64,000 bases of DNA from Galeruca laticollis (Eukaryota; Arthropoda; Insecta; Coleoptera; Chrysomelidae): assembly GCA_963921935.1 (NCBI GenBank), contig OY998175.1:177293262-177357261 (forward strand). The letters are read 5' to 3'. Within the stretch, counting starts at the first letter, position 1. Each line of letters begins with the position of its first letter. Under the pieces are notes generated by a model, which saw only the letters and a list, made by a program, of their open reading frames with translations, did not search any database and was not told the DNA's origin. This document shows positions 1-10,965 of this stretch, one piece after another. The translations under genes and the position numbers were made by a program.

Positions 1-169
1 TTTATTAATATTGTTGTTTAATAAGGTTATTTGTCACAAAATACAGTAAAATAAAAAATGTTCACTATTATATATAATAAATTAGAACTAAAAATGTGAT
101 TATTTTTTCAGTGCCTTGAATTTGAGCAAAAATTTAAACTTAAGTCTCTAGAAGCAAATTAGATTAATG

Positions 170-545
170 AAATTTAAAGTATTTGAAACAAATGCAAGCC
201 ACACAGCCGGCAACACCGAAAATGGTGTATATGGCAGCCATCAGGTACTATAAATGAGTAGAAACAATGCCGGAGGCCACGAGCAGCGCGTAAGCGATCG
301 TAAGGTATACTTCATGCGACTGTGGAGAACCGTGCGGTATCTGCTCAAACTATGGTGTATAAAAAAGTACAAGAATCGGCCGGGAGGGCCTCCGGCTGAT
401 ATTTTGCTAAATGATAGCAGTGGTCCATACCTTTCATTTGCGATAAATTCTAGCCAAAATCCTCGTGGCCTCCGTATATCGGAAGTCACGAGGCCGCGGA
501 GGTTACGGCAGACGCAATTTTAACATGGTCGGAGGCCACAACTGC
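170..545. other. GC-rich unidentified segment, possibly LTR or other TE sequence
   Basis: This block is markedly richer in G+C than its surroundings and contains a repeated GGAGGCCAC word (near 271 and 531) and a related CGTGGCCTCC in the opposite orientation near 464. A TATAAA-like box lies at about 248. It lies upstream of a gypsy-type primer binding site, so it could be part of a degraded 5' LTR, but no partner LTR was found. Short overlapping open frames on both strands look like chance frames in GC-rich DNA. Confidence 0.25.
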
Positions 546-552
546 CTATAAC

Positions 553-555
553 TAA

Positions 556-602
<47 letters not shown>
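553..602. repeat. (TA)n microsatellite
   Basis: Imperfect run of alternating T and A with one G interruption. It separates the GC-rich block from the AT-rich LTR-like stretch. Confidence 0.9.
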
Positions 603-604
<2 letters not shown>

Positions 605-850
605 GTTATATACCTTAAATTACTTAGTACATATTAAATAAATTGCTTAATCAGTATATTGTGTAATAACCAGTTATTTTATAAATTGTTGAGACTTATT
701 TTTGCTTACATTGTAATTTTTACCTTTTTGAATTGTTTAGTTTGTATAGTCAGTCTAGGATTTACTTCGAATCTTGGAAATTTTGGTAAATTAATAATTT
801 TTTAAAAAACCTTTTTCCGTGTGTGAAAAGTTATTTGGCGCAGTCAGTAG
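603..850 (+). promoter_or_regulatory. Gypsy-type LTR end and primer binding site
   Basis: An AT-rich stretch ends just before TGGCGCAGTCAGTAG at 836-850. This is one base from the primer binding site used by many insect gypsy/17.6-type elements (TGGCGCAGTCGGTAG, matched to a tRNA 3' end, usually tRNA-Ser). The LTR boundary is not defined because no second LTR is visible. A gag-like relic follows downstream, which supports the reading. Confidence 0.6.
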
Positions 851-1206
851 TATATGTTAAACGGGCGTCAGTGAATATAACAATCGGTTCGTATCAACGA
901 TTTATTAACATACCTAAAGTGAATCATTGGGACTCTTGGTTAAGTGAATTAAGTAGCTTAACTCGAAGACAGTTGGCTCATACGAAGAGGAATTTCAAGG
1001 GAACATTGATAATTCCAACTACAGGTGTAACTAGATGGCGAAAACAGTCCTTATCTTCATGTAAGTACTTCATGTCGTATAGAGGAAATAATTGTTTATT
1101 TAATTCAGAAAGCTCTGACAACTCCGATTCTGATTTAGATCCTGGCTCACAAACATATCGTAACCGTGAAATAAATATTGAATTACCAAACCTAGATTTA
1201 AATTAA
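823..1206 (+). CDS. Leader ORF of a gypsy-type relic, 127 codons
   Basis: An open frame runs from within the primer binding site to a stop just before the gag-like start at 1221. The product is basic in its middle and ends in an acidic Ser/Asp-rich stretch (about residues 93-105). I recognise no domain. Position between PBS and gag suggests either a 5' leader reading frame or the N-terminal part of gag displaced by a frame break. An ATG lies at 823, but the first residues overlap the PBS, so the real start is uncertain. Confidence 0.35.
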   Translation: MKSYLAQSVVYVKRASVNITIGSYQRFINIPKVNHWDSWLSELSSLTRRQLAHTKRNFKGTLIIPTTGVTRWRKQSLSSCKYFMSYRGNNCLFNSESSDNSDSDLDPGSQTYRNREINIELPNLDLN

Positions 1207-1220
1207 ATACATTATACAAA

Positions 1221-1582
1221 ATGCCAGTAGATCAAGTGGTACCGCAATTGAAAAAGGAATATGATTGCAGAATTCCATGGTGAAAATGTTTTATTACCTA
1301 GATTCATAGAAATTTCTGAAAAATTAGTAAATAAATTTTAGAATACAGTAGATTTAACAGACTTTCAAAATGAATATTTGATGTCTAGTATTTTATCTAA
1401 AATTGAAGGCCAAGCCGCCATAAACATTTCAGCTTGTAGTATAACAAATTGGCAGAATTTGAAAGATGCTTTATTAAACACATACGCAGATAAACGAGAC
1501 ATTTACACGTTAAGTATTTAAATATCGGAATTAAAGCAAGGAAATGAATCACCTTTTGACTTTTACAATAGGATACGCTTTG
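1221..1582 (+). pseudogene. gag: Broken gag of a Ty3/gypsy (errantivirus-like) element
   Basis: Reading from ATG 1221 in more than one frame gives a recognisable retroviral-type capsid segment. It includes the sequence EGQAAINISACSITNWQNL followed by the L-x-x-Y-A-D-K-R-D motif and E-L-K-Q-G-x-E-S-P-F-x-F-Y-N-R-I. That is typical of the gag of insect gypsy/errantivirus-like elements (capsid hairpin followed by the helix that ends in FYNRI). Breaks: a stop after about 20 codons (TGA near 1281), a change of frame, an in-frame TAG near 1340 and TAA near 1519. Homology stops abruptly at about 1582, where a dispersed repeat begins. The rest of gag and all of pol are missing here. The product would have packaged element RNA in particles. 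Confidence 0.65.
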
Positions 1583-1662
1583 CGGTTCGTTGTGCAAATC
1601 ACGAGTACTACAGACAGTCATTGTGGCACAAGTTTTACACAATATTTTTTATAATTCGTATT
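1583..1662 (+). repeat. Dispersed repeat, copy 1 (partner at 31,529-31,612)
   Basis: About 75 bp from GGTTCGTTGTGCAAATCACG through ACACAATATTTTTTATAATTCG is nearly identical to the sequence near 31,535-31,605. In both places the repeat starts where a coding relic stops (gag here, PLE C-terminus there), as expected for the end of an inserted element. Confidence 0.75.
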
Positions 1663-2289
1663 TATTTAATTATTCAAATAAAATAGAATTTCTAATAATC
1701 CCTATTTTTAATCTAGGAGGAGTGGTTTGAATTTAAGTTGGCAATTCTGTAGATTCCTAATTGGTCTGATCACAGATGGTTTTATTCAGCACTTCTGACT
1801 TTTGACATATTATAACCAAATAATTGTGTATATTGGAAACAAACTTTGATTTAAACAAAAAGAGGATGATTATTTGTTTGAAAAAGAGCTTCTTCGTATA
1901 TGCACTTGCGATATATTTAAATTATATCATGAACAGAATTATTTCTGTAATACATCTTCACTTAAATACTCGTATCTGGTAATATATCCCAAAGCGAACG
2001 TTTTGTATAATTATATATTGATCCTATACAATATAAAAAAAAACAATTGACAAATCATTGATAAATAAACGTTAGTGTACTTTATTCATTAATTTTCTTA
2101 ATATATAAATAATTCTAATTTACCTTTAATATGATAATTTGCTAGCTAGAACAACGCTGGACCATTTTATTTATAATTTGTGTCAAGGTTTAATCAAATG
2201 TCAAATAAAAATATAACTAAATTTCATAACCAACTGTACACTAAAAATTACTCTAACAGTGTTCAAAGAGCTTCATTGTGACACTGTAA
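1663..2289. other. Gene-free AT-rich stretch
   Basis: No coding or repeat signal that I can support; AT-rich sequence that probably includes the 3' UTR of the minus-strand PLE. Confidence 0.4.
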
Positions 2290-3730
2290 ACAATGTTATA
2301 ATGAAGTCTCTTTTATACGCAAATTATAAAAAATAATTTTTGTGTTTTGAATATCACATTCACGTTTTTCATTTGTTTCATGTTTATGGAGTGCAGTTGA
2401 AGCATTTTTTGTGTATTTATGACCATTTATTCGATTGTCTAAGTATTGGGTGGTCATTCCGACGTATTTTTTTGGACAACTAAGATAAGAAATAGAATAT
2501 ATTAAATTAGATTGTTTTTTAATTGGGTTTTTGTTTTTTAAAGATGTGAAGGCAGTTGATGTACGGTAGTGTGACTTGTGACATACTTGAATATTTTGTT
2601 TTCAAGAATATATTTTAATTTTGCTGACAATTCAATTGTATAAGGTAATGCTACATATTTTTGTGGGGTATTTATTTTTGTTTTAAATTTCGAGGTGTTG
2701 TAATATTTCAATTTTTGTTGTTTTTGAATGTTTCTAATAAGGTTTTGAGAATTGCTATTTTCTATGAGTTTTTCTTCCATTTTATTTAAAATTTACGGAC
2801 GATAATCAGGAGAAGTTAGTTTTATGGCTCGATCTATTAATCCAATGACTACGCTTCTCTTTTGATTTTTAGAGTGATATGAATTAAAATTTAAATATCT
2901 ACCTGACCATGTATGTTTGTTGTAAAGTTTAGTTTTGATGTTGTTATTATTATTGTTTCCAATTAGTGTTAAATCTAAAAAATTATTGCAAGCATTTATC
3001 TCATTTATTTCATTTGTGAACTGAAGTTTGGAATTAAAGTTATTTAATTCATGTAATATCTTGGTTGTTTGATTCTCTGGTATGGCTTATATTCAGTCAT
3101 CTAAGTAACGTTTAAAGAAAATTAAATCTGTAGAAGAGTTTTGTAAAACACGTTCTTCTAAAAATTCCATAAATAATTGTGCTATACATGAGGAAATTGG
3201 TGAACCCATTGCACAACCATCAATTTGCTGGTAAAAATTGTCTTTATACTGAAAATAGTTGTTATTTAATACCATTTTTATTCCAATGATAAATTCTTCA
3301 CAAGAAAGAGACGTATGTGATCTTAGAAGATTCAATTTTTCTTCAATTACTTCTAAAGCAAATTCTACAGGTATATTTGTGTATAATGGTATAACATCTA
3401 ATGATACCAATTTATAATTGTTTGGTATTTTTAAATTGCCAATGAATTGTTTAAAACTAAAAGAATCTTTGATGTAATATTCATTTTTACCAGTGATATT
3501 AGAAATACAGTTGGCTAGATATTTAGATAATTTATAAAAAGGAGATTGTATGCATGAGACAATAGGTCTTAGAGGCATGTTAGGTTTGTGTGTTTTTGGT
3601 AGTCCGTATATTTTAGGCGCTGTTGCATTGTGTATACTTAAATTTTTATATTCAGTGTTAGTGATGGAATTGTTTGATTTATGTTTTTGTAAAAATGAGT
3701 TATTTTTATTTTGGTTCGTTTTGGTTATGA
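2290..3730 (-). pseudogene. Penelope-like element (family 1): RT plus GIY-YIG, broken
   Basis: Read on the minus strand, the N-terminal part (3730 to 3093) is a Penelope-type reverse transcriptase. It has the P-K-x-H-K-P region near residue 53, R-P-I-V-S, V-S-L-D-V-x-P-L-Y-T-N-I-P (catalytic Asp), G-x-x-M-G-S-P-I-S and the Y-L-D-D active site (YVDD in most PLEs) at the end of the frame. The frame then breaks; the thumb/linker resumes at 2780-2538. A GIY-YIG endonuclease follows at about 2540-2330: I-Y-S-I-x-Y-L-S-C-P-K-K-Y-V-G-M-T, then L-D-N-R-I-N-G-H-K. PLEs copy RNA into DNA by target-primed reverse transcription, with GIY-YIG as the nicking enzyme. Frame breaks near 3090 and 2790 make it dead. 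At about 3726 it abuts an inverted tail of the same family. Confidence 0.85.
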
Positions 3731-3816
3731 AAGACATAGAAAAATTAAGCAAAATTTATCATAACCTTTTACATATATCCTCATAATTATAAAAAATAAA
3801 ATGAACCAATAATATA

Positions 3817-3872
<56 letters not shown>

Positions 3873-3990
3873 ATTAACATTTTCAAACGCTATTTCAATT
3901 CAAATTTTAGAAATAAAGTAAGACACATTGTATTGAAGATAGTTGTCAAAGTACGTACTCTTTTGAAAATTCATTGGTCAAGGACAAACT
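3726..3990 (+). pseudogene. Inverted 3' tail of PLE family 1 (C-terminus and 3' UTR)
   Basis: On the plus strand, codons up to the TAA at 3784 read DIEKLSKIYHNLLHISS, the typical last residues of a PLE protein after GIY-YIG (D-I-x-x-L-S-x-I-Y-x-x-L-L). The same C-terminus and 3' UTR recur on the minus strand at 31,380-31,110. The two copies share the stop region and a block around AGTTGTCAAxGTACGTACTC (3940-3965), with indels between. An (AT)n run sits inside this UTR. The junction at about 3726 with the minus-strand RT makes a head-to-head inverted pair, the usual result of 5'-truncated PLE insertion. Confidence 0.7.
3821..3870. repeat. (AT)n microsatellite in PLE 3' UTR
   Basis: Fifty bases of alternating A and T. 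Each PLE cluster in this window has such a tract at its edge or close to it. Confidence 0.95.
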
Positions 3991-4034
3991 TACACAAACA
4001 TTACAATAATAGAACTCAATATCCCCAAAAGTTA

Positions 4035-4496
4035 AATTTTTTTTGGCTGGAATATTAGGTGAACATTTACTTGGACCGTTTTTTTATTGACAGCAATTTA
4101 ACCGTACAAAAATATTTGGACATGCTGGAAAATCAAATTACTCCTGCCCTTATACAATTAGGTGTCAACTTCAATGATATCTGGTACCAACATGACGGTT
4201 GTGCATCACATAATTATCGACTAGCAATACATTTTTCAAATACACAGTTTCCCAATCTGATAATCTCCACGAATGGTAACATAAGATGGCCCGCGAGATC
4301 TCCAGATCTGGCTACCAACGATTTCTTTTTCTGGGGTTATATCAAATCGAGAATTTATGGGTTCCAAGAAAACCGAGCCACTTCTCTAAATGAACTAAGG
4401 GAACAAATTTCACACCTGAAATGCTCATACGTGTTCGTCAAGAATTTTATAACCGTTATTCGAACATTTGATTTAAGCTCATTGGAGTATTAAGAA
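4035..4496 (+). pseudogene. C-terminal half of a DD41D Tc1/mariner-type transposase
   Basis: The fragment starts in one frame with W-A-G-I-L-G-E-H-L-L-G-P-F-F-Y (about 4035-4090), then shifts frame to N-L-T-V-Q-K-Y-L-D-M-L. It continues through Q-H-D-G (second catalytic Asp) and W-P-A-R-S-P-D-L-A-T-N-D-F-F-F-W-G (third Asp) to a stop at 4491-4493. I count 41 residues between the second and third Asp, so the signature is DD41D. The fold is the RNase H-like integrase core that cuts and pastes at TA. The N-terminal helix-turn-helix half and first Asp are missing, and no inverted repeats could be assigned. The family matches the fuller copy at 15,492-16,548. Confidence 0.75.
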
Positions 4497-5490
4497 GTTT
4501 TATTATTTAATTTATTACATATCATAATATTACTTTTATTTAAAAATTCTAGGTATTTTCATTGAAATACGATTTTAATTTTATTTTCGTTTTTTTAATT
4601 TGTAATGTGTGTGTGTTTACACAGAGAATTCGTTCTCATTTGCATACAAACGGTAAAGATACCAAAATTTTGTTTACTAACACATTCGAAACACAGCAGA
4701 TGTTTCGAGACCAATTTCCCGTTGCCAAACCTGAAAAAAAATAGAGGTTTCAACCGCTTTCAAACTAAAAACTAGAACAATTTCCAGCACTACAATAAAA
4801 TATTCAACGAATAGATGGAATTAATTATATCTTGATCTGTTACAACCTCTTGAATTATCATAATTGAAATCTTCTTAGAACTTGTTCTCGTGTTAGAACA
4901 ATGCATTTTACAATTAATATGAATATACAATGAAAATTGACAATACTGGTAGTAGCTACAAAGAATTTGTAAGAGGCCGGCGTTGTGGGTTTTCCACTTA
5001 TGAGATCCTGTTAGCGAAAAATGAGAATTGAGATATTTGGAAGCACATATTATTATTAATACAAATTTTATTTCGCATTCCAATACTAACCGAACTAATA
5101 TAGTGAATTAGATTATTACTGCTGAATTATTCCTTTGTGAATTAATCATGGAGGGATAAACGAAAGTAATGTTGATTTTTTTTATTGTTCATTGCATTAA
5201 GCTATCAGTTTAGTACAATCTTATTATTTCTCAATTAATAAACTAAACTATCCACATTACACGTCTGTATTTGCACGTCTCTCGAAAGCGGTGTCTACCA
5301 GACATACCTTTACACGTGGTGGGAGTATAATTTCACCACGTCTTGACAGATATACAGTAATTGCACGTTTTCCACTTTATGATATCCTGTTAGCGAAAAA
5401 GAATGATACACTGAATTTATATGTATTTTGTCTCTTTCTAACACATTGATGATAAAACATATGTGCCCTCATAATTTTCCTAACACTGTA

Positions 5491-5528
<38 letters not shown>

Positions 5529-5786
5529 GACTACAGTTTGGGTACGAAAACATCAACCCACACGACAGTTTGAGGACAAGTGGTCAGTTTCGGGACGGTC
5601 CCGAAACTTCTACCGTTCATCTTCCATACAGTTTGGGTACAATGTCCCCAAATTACAGTGTGGATAATTTAGAGATTAGTTATCGTACATTTTCAGCCCA
5701 AATGTAACAGTGAATTTTAAGAAAATATATATGAACCACTGGATGTTGGTTTCCATCAAATATATCATAAAAAATATAATGTTATA
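4497..5786. other. Gene-free stretch with a short duplicated word and a (TA)n run
   Basis: No supported gene. A word close to TTTTCCACTTATGAGATCCT followed by GTTAGCGAAAAA occurs at about 4992-5021 and again at 5368-5401, an old local duplication or TE end. A (TA)n run lies at 5491-5522. An open stretch at 4562-4744 ending ...PVAKPEKK is the only other frame of note, and I cannot assign it. Confidence 0.4.
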
Positions 5787-8700
5787 GTTGGAGTAGGGCT
5801 CTTGGGTCTAGCATACTTCCATATTTGATAAAAAAAATTTAAGGGCGGGAGGGGGGGTGACTTTGTGAAATACTTTGATTTGATATTTTTTCACGGGAAT
5901 GTATTGATGGATGATTATCTTTCATTTTATCCTAAATCAGTCATCCCCCACCCAACCACTAAGGGCGGGGGTGGGGATGACTTTGTAAAATAGTAATAAA
6001 AATAAATTATTGAATTCGGAATCAAATTGTACGTAGTTTTTTACGTATACACCTGGAATTTCATTTTGATGGCTTTTTTTATAAAGTTATGCAAAAAAAA
6101 TGTTATCAAAAAATTGATTATTCAATGGTGTAGAGCTCTCGGGTCTAGCATACTTCCATTTCCAATTTCACAGCAATGTATTGATGGATGATTATCTTCC
6201 ATTTTAAACTGAATCAGTCATCCCCCACCCACCCCCTAAGGACGGGGGTGGGGGTGATTTTGTAAAATAGTCGTAAAAATAATTTTTGAATTTGGAATCA
6301 AATTCTACGTAACCTTTTACGTATACGCCTAAAATTTCATCTTGATAAATTTTTTTTATAAAGGTATTCAAAGAAATTGTTATCAAAAAATTGATTATTC
6401 AATGGTGTAGGGCTCTCGGGTCTAGCATACTTCCATATTTGATAAAAGAAAATGTTTTACGGGAATGTATTGATGGATGATTATCTTTCATTTTAACCTA
6501 AATCAGTCATCCCCCACCCACCCCCTAAGGGCGGGGGTGGAGGTGATTTTGTAAAATAATCGTAAAAATGCTTTTTTGAATTTGGAATCAAATTCTACGT
6601 AATGTTTTACGTATACACCTAAAATTTCATTTTGACAACTTTTGTTTATAAAGATATGCAAGAGAAATGTTACCAAAAAATTGATTATTCAATGGTGTAG
6701 AGCTCTCGGGTCTAGCATACTTCCATATTTGATAAAAAAAATTTCACAGCAATGTATTGATGGATGATTATCTTCCATTTTAAACTGAATCAGTCATCCC
6801 CCACCCACCCCCTAAGGGCGGGGGTGGGGGTGATTTTGTAAAATAGTCGTAAAAATAATTTTTGAATTTGGAATCAAATTCTATGTAACCTTTTACGTAT
6901 ACGCATAAAATTTCATCTTGATAAATTTTTTTTATAAAGGTATTCAAAAAAAATGTTATCAAAAAATTGATTATTCAATGGTGTAGGGCTCTCGGGTCTA
7001 GCATACTTCCATATTTGATAAAAGAAAATGTTTTACGGGAATGTATTGATGGATGATTATCTTCCATTTTAAACTGAATCAGTCATCCCCCACCCACCCC
7101 CTAAGGGCGGGGGTGGGGGTGATTTTGTGAAATAGTCTTAAAAATAATTTTTGAATTTGGAATCAAATTCTACGTAACCTTTTACGTATACGCCTAAAAT
7201 TTCATCTTGATAAATTTTTTTTATAAAGGTATTCAAAAAAAATGTTACCAAAAAATTGATTATTCAATGGTGTAGGGCTCTCGGGTCTAGCATACTTCCA
7301 TATTTGATAAAAGAAAATGTTTTACGGGAATGTATTGATGGATGATTATCTTTCATTTTAACCTAAATCAGTCATCCCCCACCCACCCCCTAAGGGCGGG
7401 GGTGGAGGTGATTTTGTAAAATAATCGTAAAAATGCTTTTTTGAATTTGGAATTAAATTCTACGTAATCTTTTACGTATACACCTAAAATTTAATTTCGA
7501 CAACTTTTGTTTATAAAGACATGTAAGAAAAATGTTACCAAAAAATTGATTATTCAATGGTGTAGGGCTCTCGGGTCTAGCATACTTCCATATTTGATAA
7601 AAGAAAATGTTTTACGGGAATGTATTGATGGATGATTATCTTTCATTTTAACCTAAATCAGTCATCCCCCACCCACCCCCTAAGGGCGGGGGTGGAGGTG
7701 ATTTTGTAAAATAATCGTAAAAATGCTTTTTTGAATTTGGAATTAAATTCTACGTAATCTTTTACGTATACACCTAAAATTTAATTTCGACAACTTTTGT
7801 TTATAAAGATATGTAAGAAAAATGTTACCAAAAAATTGATTATTCAATGGTGTAGAGCTCTCGGGTCTAGCATACTTCCATATTTGATAAAAGAAAATGT
7901 TTTACGGGAATGTATTGATGGATGATTATCTTTCATTTTAACCTAAATCAGTCATCCCCCACCCACCCCCTAAGGGCGGGGGTGGAGGTGATTTTGTAAA
8001 ATAATCGTAAAAATGCTTTTTTGAATTTGGAATTAAATTCTACGTAATCTTTTACGTATACACCTAAAATTTAATTTCGACAACTTTTGTTTATAAAGAT
8101 ATGTAAGAAAAATGTTACCAAAAAATTGATTATTCAATGGTGTAGGGCTCTCGGGTCTAGCATACTTCCATATTTGATAAAAGAAAATGTTTTACGGGAA
8201 TGTATTGATGGATGATTATCTTTCATTTTAACCTAAATCAGTCATCCCCCACCCACCCCCTAAGGGCGGGGGTGGAGGTGATTTTGTAAAATAATCGTAA
8301 AAATGCTTTTTTGAATTTGGAATTAAATTCTACGTAATCTTTTACGTATACACCTAAAATTTAATTTCGACAACTTTTGTTTATAAAGATATGCAAGAAA
8401 AATGTTACCAAAAAATTGATTATTCAATGGTGTAGGGCTCTCGGGTCTAGCATACTTCCATATTTGATAAAAGAAAATGTTTTACGGGAATGTATTGATG
8501 GATGATTATCTTTCATTTTAACCTAAATCAGTCATCCCCCACCCACCCCCTAAGGGCGGGGGTGGAGGTGATTTTGTAAAATAATCGTAAAAATGCTTTT
8601 TTGAATTTGGTTTCAAATTCTACGTAATCTTTTACGTATACACCTAAAATTTCATTTTGACAACTTTTGTTTATAAAGATATGCAAGAAAAATGTTATCA

Positions 8701-9665
8701 AAAAATTGATTATTCAATGGTGTAGAGCTCTCGGGTCTAGCATACGTCCATATTTGATAAAAAAAATTTCACGGAAATGTATTGTTGGATGATTATCTTC
8801 CATTTTAACCTAAATCAGTCATCCTCCACCCACCCCCTAAGGGCGGCGGTGGGGGTGACTTTGTAAATTAGTCGTAAAAATCGATTATTTTAAAAAAAAA
8901 TGAAATCCCAACAACGTCATCGTTTTCATAGCATTTTTTTATATACGGTCCTAAATTTTCATAATTTGATCTTGAACTTGAATTTTTTCTCAGGTATTGA
9001 CAAAATTTCAGAGAAAATGCGATGATTCTGGATATGAGGACACTCTGTGATATAAGAAACGGGAAGACATGAAGACATCATTTTCGGGATGCGTGAAATC
9101 TCAAAAAAACACATCCAAAAAAAAATTCTCCCTCAGGGGTGGTCTTTTTGGGTATTTTTGGCAAAATGAAATTCCAACGACGTCATCGTTTTCTTTGATT
9201 TTTTTTATGTAGAAAAATTTCAAATTCAAGATAAGATTATGAAAATTCAGGACCGTACATAAAAAAATTCTATGAAAACGATGGCGTCGTTGGAATTTCA
9301 TTTTTTCGAAAGATAATCAATTTTTACGACTATTTTACAAAGTCACCCCCACCCTCGCCCTTAGGGGGTGGGTCGAGGATAACTCATTTAGGAAGTTTGC
9401 TAGACCCGAGAGCTCTACACCATTGAATATTCAATTTTTTGATAAAATTTTTTTGCATTACTTTGCATAACAAGATGAAATTTTAGGTCTATACGTAAAA
9501 AATTTTTACGACTATTTTACATATTCACCCCCACCCCCGCCCTTAGGGATTGGGTGGGGGATGACTGATTTAGGTTAAAATGGAAGATAATCATCCATCA
9601 ATACATTGCCGTGACTTTTTTTATCAAATATGGAAGTATGCTAGACCCAAGAGCCCTACTCCAAC
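5787..9665. mobile_element. Foldback element 1 made of 290-bp tandem units
   Basis: The element begins GTTGGAGTAGGGCTCTTGGG at 5787 and ends with its exact reverse complement at 9665. Inside, one side consists of about eleven direct copies of a 290-bp unit, marked by TTCAATGGTGTAG at 6121, 6398, 6688, 6974, 7263, 7553, 7843, 8133, 8423 and 8713. The other side (9303-9665) carries about two units in inverted orientation. The centre (about 8899-9302) is itself an imperfect inverted repeat around ACGTCATCGTTTTC. No protein is encoded; open frames inside are shadows of the repeat. This is the architecture of foldback-type non-autonomous DNA elements. Target duplications are not obvious. Confidence 0.8.
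6121..8895 (+). repeat. 290-bp tandem array within foldback element 1
   Basis: Spacing between successive markers is 277, 290, 286, 289 and then exactly 290 five times. The last units are almost identical to each other, which points to recent amplification. Each unit carries a C-rich/G-rich palindrome around CCCCCTAAGGGCGGGGG and a short hairpin TACGTAA-TCTT-TTACGTA. Confidence 0.95.
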
Positions 9666-10409
9666 CTGCAAAGTTGTATATATAAGAGTTTATCTAAATG
9701 CTTTATGGGAAATTGCTGTTTAGAGTGCTAAGAATAAATTTTTCAAATGTCCCTGAATAAGATTTTCTAGAAACACTATTACAAAAATCAAAAAATCGCT
9801 AACTTCAAAAATAGTGAAATTAAACAAAATGTGTCATTTAACTTCTTAATTGTAATGCTTGTAAATAAAAATAAAATTAAGAAACAATATAGATTTAATA
9901 TTATGATGTAACATTTAAAATATCAACAGGATAAACTAAAGAAAAAATGGAATACTATATAATTATTGTATACAATACAGCCAAGTCAAATTGTTTTGTA
10001 TATCAATCAATAATGTAAACCCTTCTCACAGAAAACAATAATCGTAAAATTGCATAATCTTCGCTTCAATTCAAAGTTAAATTATATACGAAATTATATA
10101 GGTACATTAAGATATTATATTCATAGTAGGTATAAACCAACTACAAATTAGAATAAATCGTGGGATAAATTAAAAAATATTACCACAATTTTTTGTCCCT
10201 GACTTTATTTTTGTACGACTACCAAAATTTTAAGAAAGAAATCGGTGAAGTACCAGATTTGCTATGATATTTCTCGAATTTCCACACTCTGCATACTCAT
10301 TTATTTCCTGACATTACACACACTTTATTAAACATTTTATACTTAAATTGGCTTATAAGGGACTGATTAACCAAATAATAAACGGCTACTTGTCATGTTA
10401 AATTTTGGA
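9666..10409. other. Gene-free AT-rich stretch
   Basis: AT-rich DNA without any coding, tRNA or repeat signal that I can support. Confidence 0.4.
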
Positions 10410-10965
10410 CTACAAAAAGTCGTGGCCTTGTTCTTGCGTCCAACCTTCTGCAGAATACACGGAAGCGCATTTCGCTTTTACTTCGATTTTCGAATGCATT
10501 GAGTCGCACTCCATTTCCGTTAGACCAGTTTTATAAAACTTATGATCTATTTGGCTTAGGGTAGGATAACTTGAGACAATTTGAAGGCACATAGCAGCGA
10601 AAATGGAATTTTTTGTTGGCCACCTCGCCCATCGGACATCATTCGAACCTCTTTAATATTTTGATGTGCTAGAATGTAACCGTGAATATAGGAAGATATT
10701 TCAACTGATCCTCTTTTTCCTTGAGTTTCCTCGCAAACAACAGAGAATATCTTGGTTTGCAAAGCTGTAAACTGAAAAATTGTAGATGGTTCATATGCTC
10801 AAATAAAGGTTTTAACCTGCTGGATCTTTGGGTGTTGTAACAACTGCCTGTAGATCGAAATTTGAAGATAAAACTTCCGTATTTTCCTTTACAATTTTTT
10901 TGTCGTCATCCTGGACTTTCGAGCTAATGGTTTTCTTTCTAAATATTCTCGACATTTTTTTTCTC
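10410..10965 (-). pseudogene. Relic of a multicopy insect mobile-element protein (GGQN/DSMHS type)
   Basis: On the minus strand, three pieces in different frames line up with a repetitive insect protein family that I know from its motifs but whose superfamily I cannot name with certainty. An N-terminal piece starts at ATG 10,963 and contains N-F-D-L-Q-A-V-V-T-T-P. A middle piece (10,762-10,556) has R-G-S-V-E-I-S-S-Y and M-S-D-G-R-G-G-Q-Q-K, where the family usually has S-D-x-C-G-G-Q-N. A C-terminal piece (10,592-10,410) has I-D-H-K-F followed by T-E-M-E-C-D-S-M-H-S-K-I-E. Loss of the Cys and Asn of the GGQN motif, plus two frame breaks, make it dead. The conserved acidic and His residues suggest a transposase-like RNase H fold, which is inference. 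Confidence 0.55.

Noticed and set aside
4562..4744. 60-codon frame ending PVAKPEKK as a gene
   Set aside because: No recognisable domain, short, and in an area of TE debris; left as unassigned.
5428..5707. Overlapping plus-strand frames around the (TA)n run, one with a YIYIYIY stretch
   Set aside because: Microsatellite translation plus unassignable sequence; no family resemblance.
6204..6962. Repeated 60-codon minus-strand frames (…PPPPSLGGGWGMTDSV and similar)
   Set aside because: They are shadows of the 290-bp repeat unit, created by the C/G-rich palindrome; the frame is lost in other units and they have no start context.
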